Source: Diphasiastrum complanatum | Taxonomy: Eukaryota > Streptophyta > Lycopodiopsida > Lycopodiales > Lycopodiaceae | Direction: 5' to 3' | Assembly (NCBI GenBank): GCA_029204225.1 | Contig: CM055098.1 | Coordinates: 2,107,106 to 2,171,105 of the forward strand | Length of the DNA stretch: 64,000 bases | Shown: positions 1 to 11,812 of the stretch, piece after piece | Layout of the letters: each line of letters begins with the position of its first letter | Position numbering within the stretch: position 1 is the first letter of the stretch | Translations under genes and position numbers: made by a program | Notes under the pieces: model-generated | The model's database searches: none | Told to the model about the DNA's origin: nothing | What the model saw: the letters and a program-made list of their open reading frames with translations, nothing else

Positions 1-450
1 CTATACAGAAGTGATCAAACAAGAGTTGCAGAAGTTGCTAGATTTATGAAATCGAGCACACTGAATGGGTGTCACCGATAGTCATAGTACCCAAGAAGAA
101 TGGCAAAATGTGAATCTGTGTGAACCTGAAAGTGTTAAATGCAGTCATCAAGGAGAATCATTTTCCTTTACCATTTATGGAAAGTGTTCTAAACAGAGTA
201 GTAGGAGCCGGAGCCTACAGTTTCCTGGATGGTTTCAGTGGCTACAATCAGGTGAAAATAGCGCCAAAAGACCAGATGCCCCAAATAGCTTCCAACAAGT
301 TATGCAGGAGGCATTTAAAGAGTATTTGCAAAAATTTCTGGAGATCTTCTTGGATGATCTGTGCATGCACGGACCTAACTCTGAGCACTTACCCAATTTG
401 AAAAAGTTGACGAAATGCCGTGAATATTAGATATCTTTGAACCCAGAGAA
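1..450 (+). pseudogene. Ty3/gypsy reverse transcriptase fragment, broken
   Basis: A piece of gypsy reverse transcriptase. In three frames it shows the RT start (WVSPIVIVPKKNGK), the block LNAVIKENHFPLPF, the SFLDGFSGYNQVKIAP block and the catalytic loop FLDDLCMHG. There is a stop shortly after the PKKNGK block. About 26 residues between the QVKIAP block and the FQQVM block are missing compared with the related copy at 45.6-46.0 kb, and the frame changes at that deletion. It is clearly dead. The window edge cuts its left side and an LTR-like repeat begins directly after it at 451. The second copy in this window makes the family assignment firm. Confidence 0.9.
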
Positions 451-1010
451 TGTTGGCTGATTCCGACGAATCCCCAAGATACTCGGCCAAAGCTACCCAC
501 GAGCACCTCTCACCTTAGATCAAGGAGGTCTCTGAAAAGACGAGACAAATGAAGACTGAGAGCCAAGTATGAGAGTCGAGAAGTACTAGTTAAGAATGAC
601 AAGCAAGAATTGTGTAAGCCTCATGGTGAATCCCGAAAGATGGAATGACCATGTAGGAACTAGTATTTTTAGGCAAGGTAATAAATGCAAGTAGACCCGT
701 CTTAAAGAAAGTAGAGTGAGCCACCTTTTGATGGTGACCTCTAGTGGAGAACATAATTCCACTTGTAATTTGTGTAATGTGGAAATGCCACTAGGATGCC
801 ACCTAAGAATCTCTCTTGCTTATTTAAGAGACTCCCCCTTTGTAGAAGAGAAGCTTTTGTAAATCTATCTACTCCATGCTGAAATAAAAAGATCTTCCAT
901 GAGTTTTGATGCATTCTTGAGCTCCTTGATCATTCTTGTTTCTTGAGTGATGCTTTGATGATCTTGCCCCTCCATCTCCTTTGTGTGTGGGTTTGAAGTT
1001 TTGCAAAACA
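451..1010 (+). repeat. Copia-type LTR copy (family A)
   Basis: Begins with TGTTGGCTGATTCC, shows LTR-like content, and is closely matched by the reverse complement of about 62745-63285. Shared landmarks are the AGATACTCGG block, the TGGTGACCTCTAGTGGAGA block and the ending with TTTGTGTGTGG. At 62.7 kb the same sequence lies directly upstream of a copia gag start, which is why it is called an LTR. It contains an AATAAA near 883. Here it sits between a gypsy RT fragment and a copia RNase H tail, so it is a solo or recombined copy. The right end is approximate. Confidence 0.7.
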
Positions 1011-1013
1011 CAA

Positions 1014-1117
1014 TATATGGCAACTGACATATTTACAAAAGTTTTAAATCAGGAGACACACAAAAATATCTGTGAAATCTTAAATTTGACAATTAAGGCA
1101 TTCAAGGACCCAGATTA
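1014..1117 (+). pseudogene. Copia RNase H C-terminal tail
   Basis: A 34-residue open stretch with the conserved copia end ATDIFTKVLNQETHKN, then CEILNLTIKAFKDPD and a stop. It matches the end of the minus-strand copia at 12.7 kb (FTKALSKEQH, LNLKIKVFQDPH). Everything upstream is missing and replaced by the LTR-like repeat. The tail is followed within 8 bases by TGTTGGATTTC, a plausible 3' LTR start. Confidence 0.75.
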
Positions 1118-1124
1118 AGGACCG

Positions 1125-1459
1125 TGTTGGATTTCTATTTTTTGTCTTCCTAATCCTACAACTAATCCAGATCCTTTCACTTGTTGTATGTAAATGTCTC
1201 TATTGTCGCACAGTTTGTATAAATACACGTCTTTTCGAACAGTCTGCAAAAATATACGAAAATTGCAAATAGGTACCTGCTCGACAAAACCTACTCTAAT
1301 CGACAACTTTCAAAACCGACCGTCGAACTCATTGTCGAATCTCCTTTGAAGGAAATTGTCAAAACTGTTATTTGACCATATATTTTCACAACCCCATGAT
1401 TTCCATAGAATTTTCAATTGAATAAAATTCTCCACAGAGCAACAACTAACAGCAGAACA
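1125..1459 (+). repeat. Probable 3' LTR of the copia tail (family B)
   Basis: Starts TGTTGGATTTC right after the copia stop codon, as 3' LTRs do after the polypurine tract. It has a TATAAATA box at about 1218 and an AATAAAATTC polyadenylation-like site near 1422. The end at AGCAGAACA (1459) is inferred from the TGTT/AACA rule and is not confirmed by a second copy. Confidence 0.4.
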
Positions 1460-1650
1460 TAGTCTCTTCATCTATCTTGTAAATGTATCAGTTTAGCATT
1501 CTTTTAATTGTACAACTACCATGGCATCTTGAACTTTCTAAAGACTCTTCAAGGCCTTTTTTTCGAACTTATTGATGTCCTAAATGTGCAATTCTACTAT
1601 ATTGCTAAATTGCATGTAGTGGGAAATAATGAGCTCCATGTGGTACCAAC

Positions 1651-2597
1651 CAATGTTGGGCGGTTCTCACATATTTATGATACCCGCCAGTTCAGGGTAT
1701 TGCCTTTTTTTTTGAAACCAAGAACCGCCGGTTCAGGGTATTGGATTACATTTAAAATATTTACACCTGGCGGTTCTCAATAATATCTTATATGATAAAT
1801 CTTGGCGGTTCTCAATCTGTCAGTTATTACTCCATTAAGAACAATCGGTTCCTATATTAGGTTCTCAATATATACTATTTTTATAAAAATTAATAAAAAA
1901 TTGTTTTGAAAATTATTGTTGCATACTCTGTTAAAATTCCCTCATATATTTATCAAAAGACACATGGAAGCCATATAAAAAAAGTGTAAGTGCACAAAAT
2001 TTGAGCATTCCTCAACTTATCAATTACTCATAAAAATCTCACACTCTTCAATGCCTATGATATTTCAATTGTACAAAAAATTCATACTTCACAGCTAAAC
2101 AACTCAAATATATAAACACTCTAAAAATATAAAAGCCACTAAAAAAAAATCTTGTTGCACAATGTCTTTAGTTTTTAACATTCCACTTATCAACTAACTA
2201 CCCATCAACAAAAATGATAGCCTTGAAAAAAATCTTGTTACAATTTCTATCTTAACATTCTCTTACTCATCCTACTCATGAAAAAATCCATTCTCCTCAA
2301 TGAGGTCTACATTCTCATCTATCATGATGTCCTCACTGGCTCAAAGCCCTTAATGAATGTTAGGTTCTGTAGGGTGAATTGATACTCGGTACCTCCCTCG
2401 AAATGACGGTCCGGTTCTCAACCTCAATCCAAGGCTTAAAGGGACCCGGCGGTTCTCAACCGTGGCTGGTTCCTACAAAAGAGCATACCCGCCGGTTCTA
2501 CACAGAAACCGATTTTTGAAAAATAGTGTACCCGTCGATTAGGGTCTTTAGAACCGGATTGAGAACCGAAAAAAAAATCAATACCCGGCCAACACTA
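1651..2597. mobile_element. Non-autonomous hAT transposon, 947 bp, with 8-bp target duplication
   Basis: The element is flanked by a perfect 8-bp direct repeat GTACCAAC at 1643-1650 and 2598-2605. Its ends are CAATGTTGGGCGG and, read inward from the right, TAGTGTTGGCCGG (10 of 13 bases agree). These fit the hAT rule of an 8-bp duplication and termini of the form YARNG. Both subterminal zones are crowded with copies of the motif GGCGGTTCTCAA or its complement (about 1658, 1723, 1769, 1804, 2412, 2449, 2490 and 2559), as expected for transposase binding sites. The interior is AT-rich with no transposase ORF, so mobility would need an enzyme supplied in trans. It lies about 1.1 kb upstream of the GH17 start codon. 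Confidence 0.9.
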
Positions 2598-2605
2598 GTA
2601 CCAAC

Positions 2606-3120
2606 TTATAGAGAGGGATTGCCAAATTACAACAACCCCTTTGCATATACCTCTTTGGTTAAGAAAAGCATTGTGGGTTTTCTCTTTGGTTAAGGGTTTA
2701 AACGTTTATGCTGCTTCTGCACGGTTTTGAGCTTGAGAACCTGTTAAGCAGGTGAAACAACCTACAATAACAGGTCTAAAAAACATGTGGCAATTTTTGA
2801 TTGGGTGTGTGCCCAAAGCACCAAAGTGCTTATTTGGCTGCCTTTTGACTTCTTTCCGTTATCTTTCTCCTTGACTCCTTTTTTAAATATTCACACACAT
2901 ATGATATATTTATATGCATATATATAAATAAATAAATAAATAAATTGTAGATTTTATTCCGTATTGTTTCACTAAATTTTAAAAGATCTCTCTGAGAGAC
3001 TCTCTGTTCTTTTTCTTTTTCTTTTTCCAATTATCAATAATTTCGATTTTACGATGAGTCGGGTACACGCAAAAGCATTCTCATTTTACGCGTCTTTATC
3101 ACAAACCGGTAAAAACTTGC
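2606..3120. other. Non-coding upstream sequence with (TAAA)n tract
   Basis: No gene is seen. A short TAAA/TAAATA simple repeat lies at about 2925-2946. A pyrimidine-rich TCTTTTTC run lies near 3008-3025. This is probably distal 5' flank of the GH17 gene. Confidence 0.5.
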
Positions 3121-3143
3121 CACGTGCCAGTGTTACACGTGGC
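3121..3143 (+). promoter_or_regulatory. Pair of G-box/ABRE-like motifs
   Basis: CACGTGCC at 3121-3128 and ACACGTGGC at 3135-3143 lie 14 bp apart in the upstream region of the GH17 gene. ACGTGGC cores bind bZIP or bHLH factors in plants and often act in pairs. A role here is inference from position and spacing only. Confidence 0.45.
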
Positions 3144-3403
3144 TGGAATCCAAGTGGACACACACCTGCTGCAGGCACCTCACTCAAATCGCCAGCTCAA
3201 ATCTGCATACCTCGCATTGGACCCCGCGGCACGCTAGGGAGATTAAGCCCACCACCGTTAGATATTCTTGAAGAGTATTTGAATTGTACAACGTGTGGGC
3301 TTAAAGTGGCGGCTTCGACATGTGGCGAGCATCCAAGTGGGCTGGCGTCGAAGAGATACTGCTCCACTGCTCAGTCAGTAGAGCAGTAATATTATTAGAA
3401 TTT

Positions 3404-3497
3404 AGTGAGTGAGTGAGTGAGTGAGTGAGAGTGCGGTGAGTGATTATTGAGTGAGTGAGTGAGTGAGTGAGTGAGAGTGCAGTGAGTGATTACTGAG
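3404..3497. repeat. Duplicated GTGA tetranucleotide block
   Basis: Two consecutive units, each a (GTGA)n run followed by GAGTGCRGTGAGTGATTAYTGAG, at about 3404-3450 and 3451-3497. It lies about 210 bp upstream of the start codon and probably falls in the 5' UTR or core promoter of the GH17 gene. Confidence 0.7.
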
Positions 3498-3707
3498 CTC
3501 AACAGAAGAGTGCAGAGGTTCCAATAAAGGGCTTGGTTTTTTTTTGTGAAAAGACTGTTTTTGTTGTGGTTTCACGTCTACAACAAGCTCTATTTTGTCA
3601 TTAACGTCAAATCAATCCTGCTGTTTGTCAAGCGCATTAATGACATTCTCAAATGCTGTTGCTTCTTCCCAAATATGACTGAAAAGCCAGAGCCATCAGC
3701 AGAATCA

Positions 3708-5700
3708 ATGCCTCAGAGAGGTGCTGCAGCTGCCATGTTGGGGTGTTTGAGCTTCATATTTCTCATGCTTTCTGCTGCCTCTGGTATATTTTGCTCTCTT
3801 TATTTGCCTTACGATGTAGCTCTTTGTGCATTTGATGGGTTTTATTTGGTTGAAATTTGAAACTAAAAAGTTAGGGGTTTTTTGGGTGATGCTAGGGGCT
3901 TTTGTTGGAGTGAACTATGGCTCAGATGGGGACAATATGCCCAGCCCCCAGCAGTTGGTGGAGTTCATGCAGAAACAAGGAATGGCTCAGGTCAGAATAT
4001 TTGACACCAATGCTGCCATTCTCAAGGCTTTTGCAGGATCAAACATCCAAGTCACGGTGGGCATCCCAAATGAAGCAATCCTTAGTGTGGGGCAGTCCAA
4101 TGCCACTGCAGCCAACTGGGTGAAGATGAATATTGCCCCTTATTTACCCAACACAAATATCACAGGCATTGCTGTGGGCAGCCAAGTGCTGACCGATTAC
4201 TCTGCTGTTGCCAATGTTCTAGTGCCCACAATGCGATTCATTCATGCTGCTCTTGTTGCCTCAAACCTTGACGCTTTGATAAAGATTTCCACTCCCCATT
4301 CCATGGCACTCCTGCTAGATTCCTTCCCCCCATCTCAAGCCTTCTTCAATCTGACCTATTCCAAGACTGTGATGCAGCCATTGCTGGATTTTTTATCTCA
4401 GACGGAGTCATATTTGATGCTGAATCTGTACCCTCTTGAAGTATACCAGCACAATCTGCGCGTTATGTCGGTTGATTATGCGCTCTTTCGGCCTAACACT
4501 GGAGTAGTGGATTCCAACACTAATCTGCTGTACACAAATGTGTTTGATGCAATGATAGATGCAGCCTTTAGTGCAATGGCTGCTCTGAACCATACTGACT
4601 TGCAGATTGTGGTCAGTGAGACTGGTTGGCCTTCGAGGGGTGATCAGAGTGAAGCTGGAGTGTCAGCTGAGAATGCTCAGACTTACAACACTAATCTAGT
4701 GAAGCATATTTTGAACAATACAGGAACCCCAAGAAGGCCAGGGATTTCCATTGACACCTTCATTTATGAGATTTTCAATGAAGACAAGAGGCAAGGTGCA
4801 ACCTCAGAAAGGAACTATGGGCTTTACTATCCAGACATGACTCCAGTCTACCCCTTAGATTTGACTGGCACAGGTTTAACTTCCCAAAATGGAACAGTCA
4901 AAACGTGGTGTGTGGCCAAGAAAGGTGCAAGTGCTAACAGCTTGCAAGCTGCTCTAGATTATGCCTGTGGGCAAGGTGGAGCAGACTGCTCTGCCATTCA
5001 GCCTGGTCAGATTTGCTTCTCTCCTAACAATTTCATGGGACATGCTTCGTTCGCTTTCAACAGCTACTACCAAAAGCATAGTACGGCACCAGATACCTGT
5101 GACTTTGCTGGAGTCGCCACTATTACCACCATCGATCCAAGTATGTTCATTTCTCTGCGTTAGATAGCTAGATAGTTGGTTTTGTTGCTTGCACTCTTGA
5201 CAATATATGTTTCAAGGTCTTAGGATCATACTTTCAATAAGAATCCTTGTCTTTCCATTCTAATATATTAATGTTGCTGGTTGGGGAAATGGGCTTCCAG
5301 GTTATGGACAGTGCATTTATCCCTCAAGGTGAGTCTTTCTCTGCTAGCAGCATTGCTCAACTACACATTTAGTCTTCTTTCATGCTCATAAACAGCTTTA
5401 AAAAGGAGTTGCTTTAGCCAATGCTGAGTGAGAATGGTTTCTAGTTGAGATTGGACGTTCCTTCTTCCGGTGGATTATTCTTCATTTGGTTTTAGCATAG
5501 TGACTTGTCTCCGAAGTAAACCTTCAACTTGTCAGAAAGACAATGTGATAATTTGTGCTTGCTATGTCCACAGTATGCCTGCAAATCAGACAGCTCCAGG
5601 TCCCCAGAAGAGCAGTGCATCGCGCTATATGACGATTTCAAGCTCCCTTGTCACTTGCATTGTCACGTCAACCCTTTTATTCCAGAATTTGAGACTCTAA
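3708..5700 (+). CDS. Glucan endo-1,3-beta-glucosidase-like protein (GH17 + X8/CBM43, GPI-type), four coding exons
   Basis: Proposed exons are 3708-3783, 3896-5140, 5301-5328 and 5574-5700, all GT-AG, joining to 491 codons. The start at 3708 is chosen because it begins a signal peptide (MPQRGAAAAMLG then a hydrophobic run ending LSAASG); ATG 3675 would add 11 residues. GH17 spans roughly residues 26-345, with VGVNYG at its start and the signature VSETGWPSRG carrying the nucleophile Glu267. X8 follows from Trp363 with six cysteines; the sixth lies in the 28-nt third exon (YGQCIYPS). The tail is Ser-rich and ends hydrophobic, as in GPI anchors, so the cell surface or plasmodesmata is the likely site. 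The wording around VASNLD, LDSFPPSQAFFN and VDYALF resembles the Arabidopsis clade of At2g01630. Oddity: the expected VGSE/VGNE proton-donor motif reads VGSQ (Gln122, codon CAA), so hydrolysis may be lost. Confidence 0.93.
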
Positions 5701-8394
5701 GTATTCTTTCTTTGTTCAACTGTCAGCAGCTATGCTGCTATTGTAATCTATATTAGTAAATCCAGGATTACTTTTTTGAGTAGCATAATTAAGTATAGAC
5801 ATTATGAATGTGGCGTTCTTTTCCTTTCTATCTTGATACTTGCGATTGGATTATCATACCTTTCTTGTGTCAGATGAAATCTTACGCAACTAAACTGTGG
5901 AGATCGTATTTGGGGACCTCCACTATTGAGTGTAATGATCGGCCTATATTTTTCTCTGGCTATCTCATTGGGTATAATTTTGATGGCCTCATAATCCCAA
6001 GACCTCATTTTTTCGTGTCAATCTTATGGCAATCTTGTTAGTTGTAATTTTCATGTCCTCAAAATCTTTAACTCTCATGGACAGTTCTCTTTCCTCCCAC
6101 AATTTGACAGGACTTAGCTCTCTGCTCAGACTCTCTTCCCATCTATAGCTTTAGGAAGATTTTATTGCTAACCACGGCTTGACAAGAGGACTCTTTGCCA
6201 TGTATGATGATATTATGCGACATAGACTTTGTGGGTGGACTCAATCAAATTGAAAATTGAATGATTGTTTTTCTCAATTTAGATCAACATAATAATAATG
6301 TGTGAAACAAAAATCCATAGAGGTCGCCAGAGCAGGCTGCCTTTGGTGATAAATTTAGTCAAGTAATTTTGATTGTTGAATCTCAAGTAAAGAAGGCTAA
6401 GAGATAGAGTTTTAATCTCCCTTTTTGATTTTTTGATTGCCATTTCCTATATTGAGACTCCATGCGTTTCAGACAGAAACCTTTATATCCACACTTTGAA
6501 ATAGCAGTTCGTTAAGCTCAAAATAGAAGTCATAGCATGCCTTGGATCTCGATGTGAGCCACATCGGTTTGTAAAAGACATTTGTTTTCAATTAATCTAT
6601 GATGTGGCCATTGGCACACCTAGCTTACAATGTTTTCCTCATTCTCTTTGATGAAGTTGAACTTGAAAGATTTTTTGTTTGAACTTTGATCATCTGCACC
6701 TTTACATAGCCAATAATGGCCTCCATCTAATGAATCATCTATTCTTCATGTGTATGAATTGTTGGATAAATCTTTTGCATTTCAATGTGCTTGCCATAAT
6801 TAGCTAATACATGATGAGCATTGATGATTCCAATTTGACTAGAAACTTTGTGAAGTTACACTTAAGTATCCTCTTTGTTGAGAGTTGATCGTTCCATGAT
6901 GAGAAGAGTACGTATGATCTATTTGTTACTCTTGTTCTATTGATTTGTCAATGGTTGACATGCCTTCACAATAGCTGATGTTCTTTAATGTTCGTCCCAA
7001 TGGACCATTTGGTGGGCTCTTCTTTGTTTGATATGAGAACATGAGTTGTTAGCGAGACAAACATAAGACTAGATTAATTGTGACCCTTTCATTTGGACAC
7101 ATTGGCATCAAGCAGGTTGAAGCTAATAGAGACGTTTGAAGTTTGAGATTTTCACTTCGTATGTCCTTTAAATCATTGACTTTATTTGTTATTAATGCAA
7201 ATATTCAAATATACCTAAATCTATAAGTAACATTGTTTACATTAGATTCTATAACAATCTTCAAATGAGTTCGGTATAAAATCCTAAAAGTACCTAAATA
7301 TAACATTCAAGACCACACTTGATGCTTGCTTGGTATATAATGATTTCGTCTCTTTGATGGATGAGATTCAAGATGATTGCTTTGTGAAGAAAAGCTGAAA
7401 AATTGTGTGATTGGACTTCTAACTCAAATAACGAAACTGTTTCCCTTAGTCCATAAGGTTCCTTTCCTATGAGTTTGAGAAACTTTTATGTACTACTAAT
7501 ATTAGGTGAGGCCTCCTAAATCCTTGATGATGAAATATAACTTTTTCAATTGTGTGAGTACGTACCCTTATCTTTCCATGATGAAGATATAAGGGCTGAA
7601 AAATATCCGAAACTTATTAGAGGTTAGTCGCACTTGGGTTACTTTATGGATGTGTGGTTATTGTATATCAAGCTCGTCAAAGTCTTGCATCTCGAACATT
7701 CTTTGGTCTTGTACATGCATGGAACTCCACTCTTTTATCCCTCTTTCTCACAAAGGAGAGGAAGTTTGACTTCATGCCCAAGAATGAAAATGCAAACTAT
7801 TAGGCCAAGAACATAAGATAAAATGCAAGTTGGTATGGTCTCGATAGAGTCAATTCAAGGCAACCACAAGCTTATTGTAGAGGTTGGCCTTTAGCTATGT
7901 ATGTGAGCAGCAATTGAATAATTCTAATTGAACTTGTATAGAAGTTGATGCATTTATGGTTATCATAGATGTGATTCAAGTTAATTCCATCAAAACCTAA
8001 GTAAAATGTTGACTTCAAATTTCCCTATCACATGAGGATCAATGTTGCTTGGGTAGTTTGAAAAAGGTCTCATAGTGGTACTAACTTTGACCCATATATG
8101 CAAAGATAGAAGTACCTCCATGAATGGTGCTTGCAAGGCATAGGCATATGGGGTAGGTATATCAATAAAGTCACCCTAAAATATGCTAAAGCCTCTTTGC
8201 AAGACACTGCGCATTACTTGAAAAAAACCAAATCAATTAAGTGTACAACCAAGCTCATAGATTAAGGAGAAAGACAATAAGATACATAAGGCTATTAGTG
8301 AGGTGAGAAGTATTGGCTCACGGTTTTATGGCAAATGGAATGTCATTGATCCACCACAAAATACTTACAATTTTGTTACGAAGTCTATGCACTA
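5701..8394. other. Intergenic, no gene recognised
   Basis: AT-rich sequence with only short, unrelated open frames on both strands. The first 100 bases are probably the 3' UTR of the GH17 gene. No transposon protein motif, structural RNA or clear repeat was recognised. Confidence 0.6.
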
Positions 8395-9110
8395 AAAACA
8401 CATCATTATGTAGTCATTGTCAAAACAAAGTACACATGTGAAGGACATGTAGTATGTGAAACTTGCAAGAGGGAAGATGAAACACTACAACAACATCTAG
8501 TCTATGAATGTTGCAAATACTTGTGGATAGATCAAATTTAAGTAGTTTACTACGATTCATTTGCATGATATTTTTTTTTTGAAGATGTAAGAATCTTGAA
8601 AATATGACATTGTATGGATACCACCAGTTTAAAGTATCTAGCCTAGTAGGAATGCTACGGAGTATGAAGCTGAGCAAGGCGTTGTGTTTTTCACGAATAA
8701 CAGTAGTTTAGGAGGCACTTTTAGAATCGATAGTAAAAGTAGTGTTTTGAAACAAAATAACAATTATTCATCTGGTTAGGATAAACTTATTAAAAGGGAC
8801 AAAAAATCTTAATGTTTTAGAATGTACTCTTTGCATTGAAAACACTCCATTATTTACTCATTGCTAAAACAAAATACAAAGGTCAATGACATGCATCATG
8901 AAAAAAATGCAAGAGGGCAAGAAAAAAACTACAATACCTATTTTGAATGTCATAGACACACATAAATAGAAGTCAAAACATATTTGACAAAGCGGTTTTA
9001 TATCAAATTTTAGTTTACTGTGCTTTGCATTTTGCATGTTTTTTTTTATATGTATATATTTTTTGAAATCTGACAATATATGCATACTATGGCTTTGGAG
9101 TATCTAGCCT
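8395..9110. repeat. Diverged direct duplication, about 275 bp, 440 bp apart
   Basis: The segments 8395-8670 and 8835-9110 share the same order of landmarks: a CATTAT-TA-TCATTG block, TGCAAGAGGG, a T-rich run followed by GAA, and TATCTAGCCTAGTA. They are clearly diverged, so this is an old tandem duplication with a spacer. No coding function was recognised. Confidence 0.6.
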
Positions 9111-9879
9111 AGTAAAAAAGGCTAAGGCTTCAATAACAAGAGTATCCAAATATTTGTGAGATCAAAAATATGAATGAGCTTCTGTTCGCTTCCTCCATAT
9201 TGCACTTGATTTGATATGATTGCAACATGAAATGTCATGAATGTGCCTCCATTGCCATTTTGCCATAAGAGAACCTTTGAAACCTATGAGTGAATCCATG
9301 TCATAATCCTCTGCTCCATTTCCATCAAAGAATACTAGTCCATCTTCAAGATCCCAAGGATGCAAAACAATGAACCTAATTATCTTGGCAAATTTCACAC
9401 ATTGACACGACATTGCTCAAACATGAAGTAAGATAGGATAGAAACACATTTCATTGCTATCCCTTTGAACCTACTTAAGTCTTCAATAATAGATCCTTGG
9501 TGCCTTGAATATTTGGTTCCAACTTTATGCCTTTTTCTGATTTCAAATTGTCAATTTTCAACTTGGTGTTGATGAAGCAGAATAAGATCAACATCTTGAC
9601 TTTTCTTAAGAACCTCATAAACGTTGCTTAGAATATATTTTAAAAGACTTGACATCTATAAAATATCCCTCTCAAACGTGTAATTGAGATCATACAAAAT
9701 CACACCAGATCCATTTTATTAGCCATAGTGAAAACAATGTCAACATCATAAAGCAAGAGAAGATAATGTGATTTCCATCCAAAATGATATAGAGTAGATG
9801 AAGATGAGTATCAAATATGATCCTTGCCCTTTAGTCCATTTCAGCCCTCAATAGACACACAATCTAGATCTCCATCGCA
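9111..9879. other. Non-coding, no gene recognised
   Basis: AT-rich. Short minus-strand frames at 9162-9413 show no family motif. It may contain decayed copia sequence continuous with the relic to its right, but nothing can be supported. Confidence 0.4.
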
Positions 9880-10914
9880 TAACTCCCTCTTAATGATTGC
9901 ATCCTAAAAGGTAGAAGACACATTTTCTTGTCTATCTTCAACTTCACAAGTAGGATCATTATAAGAATCAAGGAAAGCAAAATTTGTACCTTTAGAAACT
10001 TGCTTATCCTTCTCATCATAGGTCAGTCTTGATGGTTTTGCCCCCCTTTGCTTTGAATTCCTTCTCACGTTTTGACTTAGAGAGGGGTCCGTGATCAACA
10101 TTTAAAGATCCAACAACATTATCAAAGATGTTAGGACCAACATCACCATCAACAAGCTTAGGAAAATTTTCCTTATCAAAGATAACATCTGACCTTAAGC
10201 ACTTGGTCTTTGTGCTGAATTGATTTTCCATTGCATGTTTTTAATTTAACAAACACAAAATATTGCATCCTTGCTTTTTAGATGATGGACCCTTTGTATA
10301 TCTAGTAAAATCATCAATAAAAGTCACGTATATCTTATCTCTTCCCTTGCTAGGCATGTTAGTAGAATGAATATCCGTATGTACTAGTTGAAAAGGCATG
10401 CTAGATCATGAGCTAAATCTAGTATAAGGTATCTTATTTGACTTTGAGAAAGCACAATGCTCACAAGCTATATTCATGCTTGAAAGAGACTTTGGAAGAG
10501 CAATAGCTACGTTTTTTTTTTGGCCATTATCTCCAGTGCTTTGAAATTGGATGTCCCAATCTTTTGCCATATCTCTTGATTTGACATTTGCTTCTTTACT
10601 AGAAAACCGTCTTGGTTAGCAATAACACAAGCAACAAATTTGTACAATTTGCCTTGCCTTTTTTGTCTTACAATGAAAGTCCCACTTTTACCTATCAAGC
10701 AAGCATCACCAACGAACTCAACTTCAAGACCCTTGTCAGCCATTTGACTCACATTAAAAAAATTCTCATTTATGGAAGGAATGGGCAAAAAATTATCTAA
10801 ACTGACATTCCTATTTGTAAAGAGAGAAACAAGAATTGTTCTAATGCCCTTTACGACACATTCACCATCATTGGTTGTGTAGATGATCTTCTTTTCACCT
10901 TCATAGGTCATCAA
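9880..10914 (-). pseudogene. Copia pol relic (pre-integrase and linker parts only)
   Basis: Read on the minus strand from 10914, it shows the copia protease-to-GAG-pre-integrase stretch, with NENFFNVSQMADKG corresponding to the usual LLSVxQLxDxG and QEIWQKIGTSNFKALEIM to the usual LWHRRLGHxN. Most of the integrase core is then missing. At 10231-9904 two overlapping frames resemble the linker between integrase and RT (RRNSKQRGAKPSRLTYDEKD). Several stops and a large internal deletion make it a dead fragment. Confidence 0.7.
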
Positions 10915-11129
10915 GAATGAAAAGTAGTCTTTGTGTAGTTTAAATAATCAAATAATATTATCAACATTGGAGTACTATGACAGAGAGGCAATGATAATTG
11001 ATAGAAGTTTAGATGTCAATTTTATCTACACTAGATTGATGAGAAATGGGATCTACCAAAGCTGAAAGTTGCCAACTTTGCAATCAAACTAGCATATTAG
11101 TTGGCCAAGGAGAGTTGTCGAGGATATAT

Positions 11130-11345
11130 CAATATAGATAATAGGAGTGCAGTTTGTCATTACATTTGTGGTGATGGATCTGTCCGATTTACATTCGATA
11201 TATTGGGATGACTTTGGTGATGAGTTGCTCGAGTACTTTGCATGATTGGAAAGCAGGTAAGATCAGATTTGAGAATCGCAAGAGAGCGGTGAAAGTATTG
11301 GGAATCCAAATGGGATGGATGAATTCCTCGATGCATAAACTATGT
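11130..11345 (+). pseudogene. Ty3/gypsy protease relic
   Basis: The translation VQFVITFVVMDLSD and, after a frameshift, GKIRFENRKRAVKV matches the intact copy at 52.6-52.8 kb (VQFIITFVVMDLLE; GKITFENRERAVKV). The catalytic part upstream is absent or unrecognisable. It lies between two copia relics. Confidence 0.75.
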
Positions 11346-11677
11346 CTATCGGATTGGAACTGTCATCGACAATTCGATGGTAGATTTACTTCAATCCAAG
11401 CTTTGAAGTCATAAGGATTCAAACTATCGATTTCATATACACACAAAATCATTGAATTGTAGAAGTGATATCAAGTCAGATCAAGAGCAACACTATCAGC
11501 ATACACTATTAATCATAAGAACAATTCAATCTATGAATTAAATATCTACAAAATTGACTCAAACAAAAACAAAAAGTAATACAAATGACACGACATGACA
11601 TGACAATACTCAATATACTAAAAATTTTGTACATGCTCGAATGCAATTAGATGCGATCTCTTTGATATAATACTCTG

Positions 11678-11812
<135 letters not shown>

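Noticed and set aside
1508..1783. 91-codon plus-strand ORF upstream of the GH17 gene
   Set aside because: It runs across the left end and target duplication of the hAT element, so it is not an original gene.
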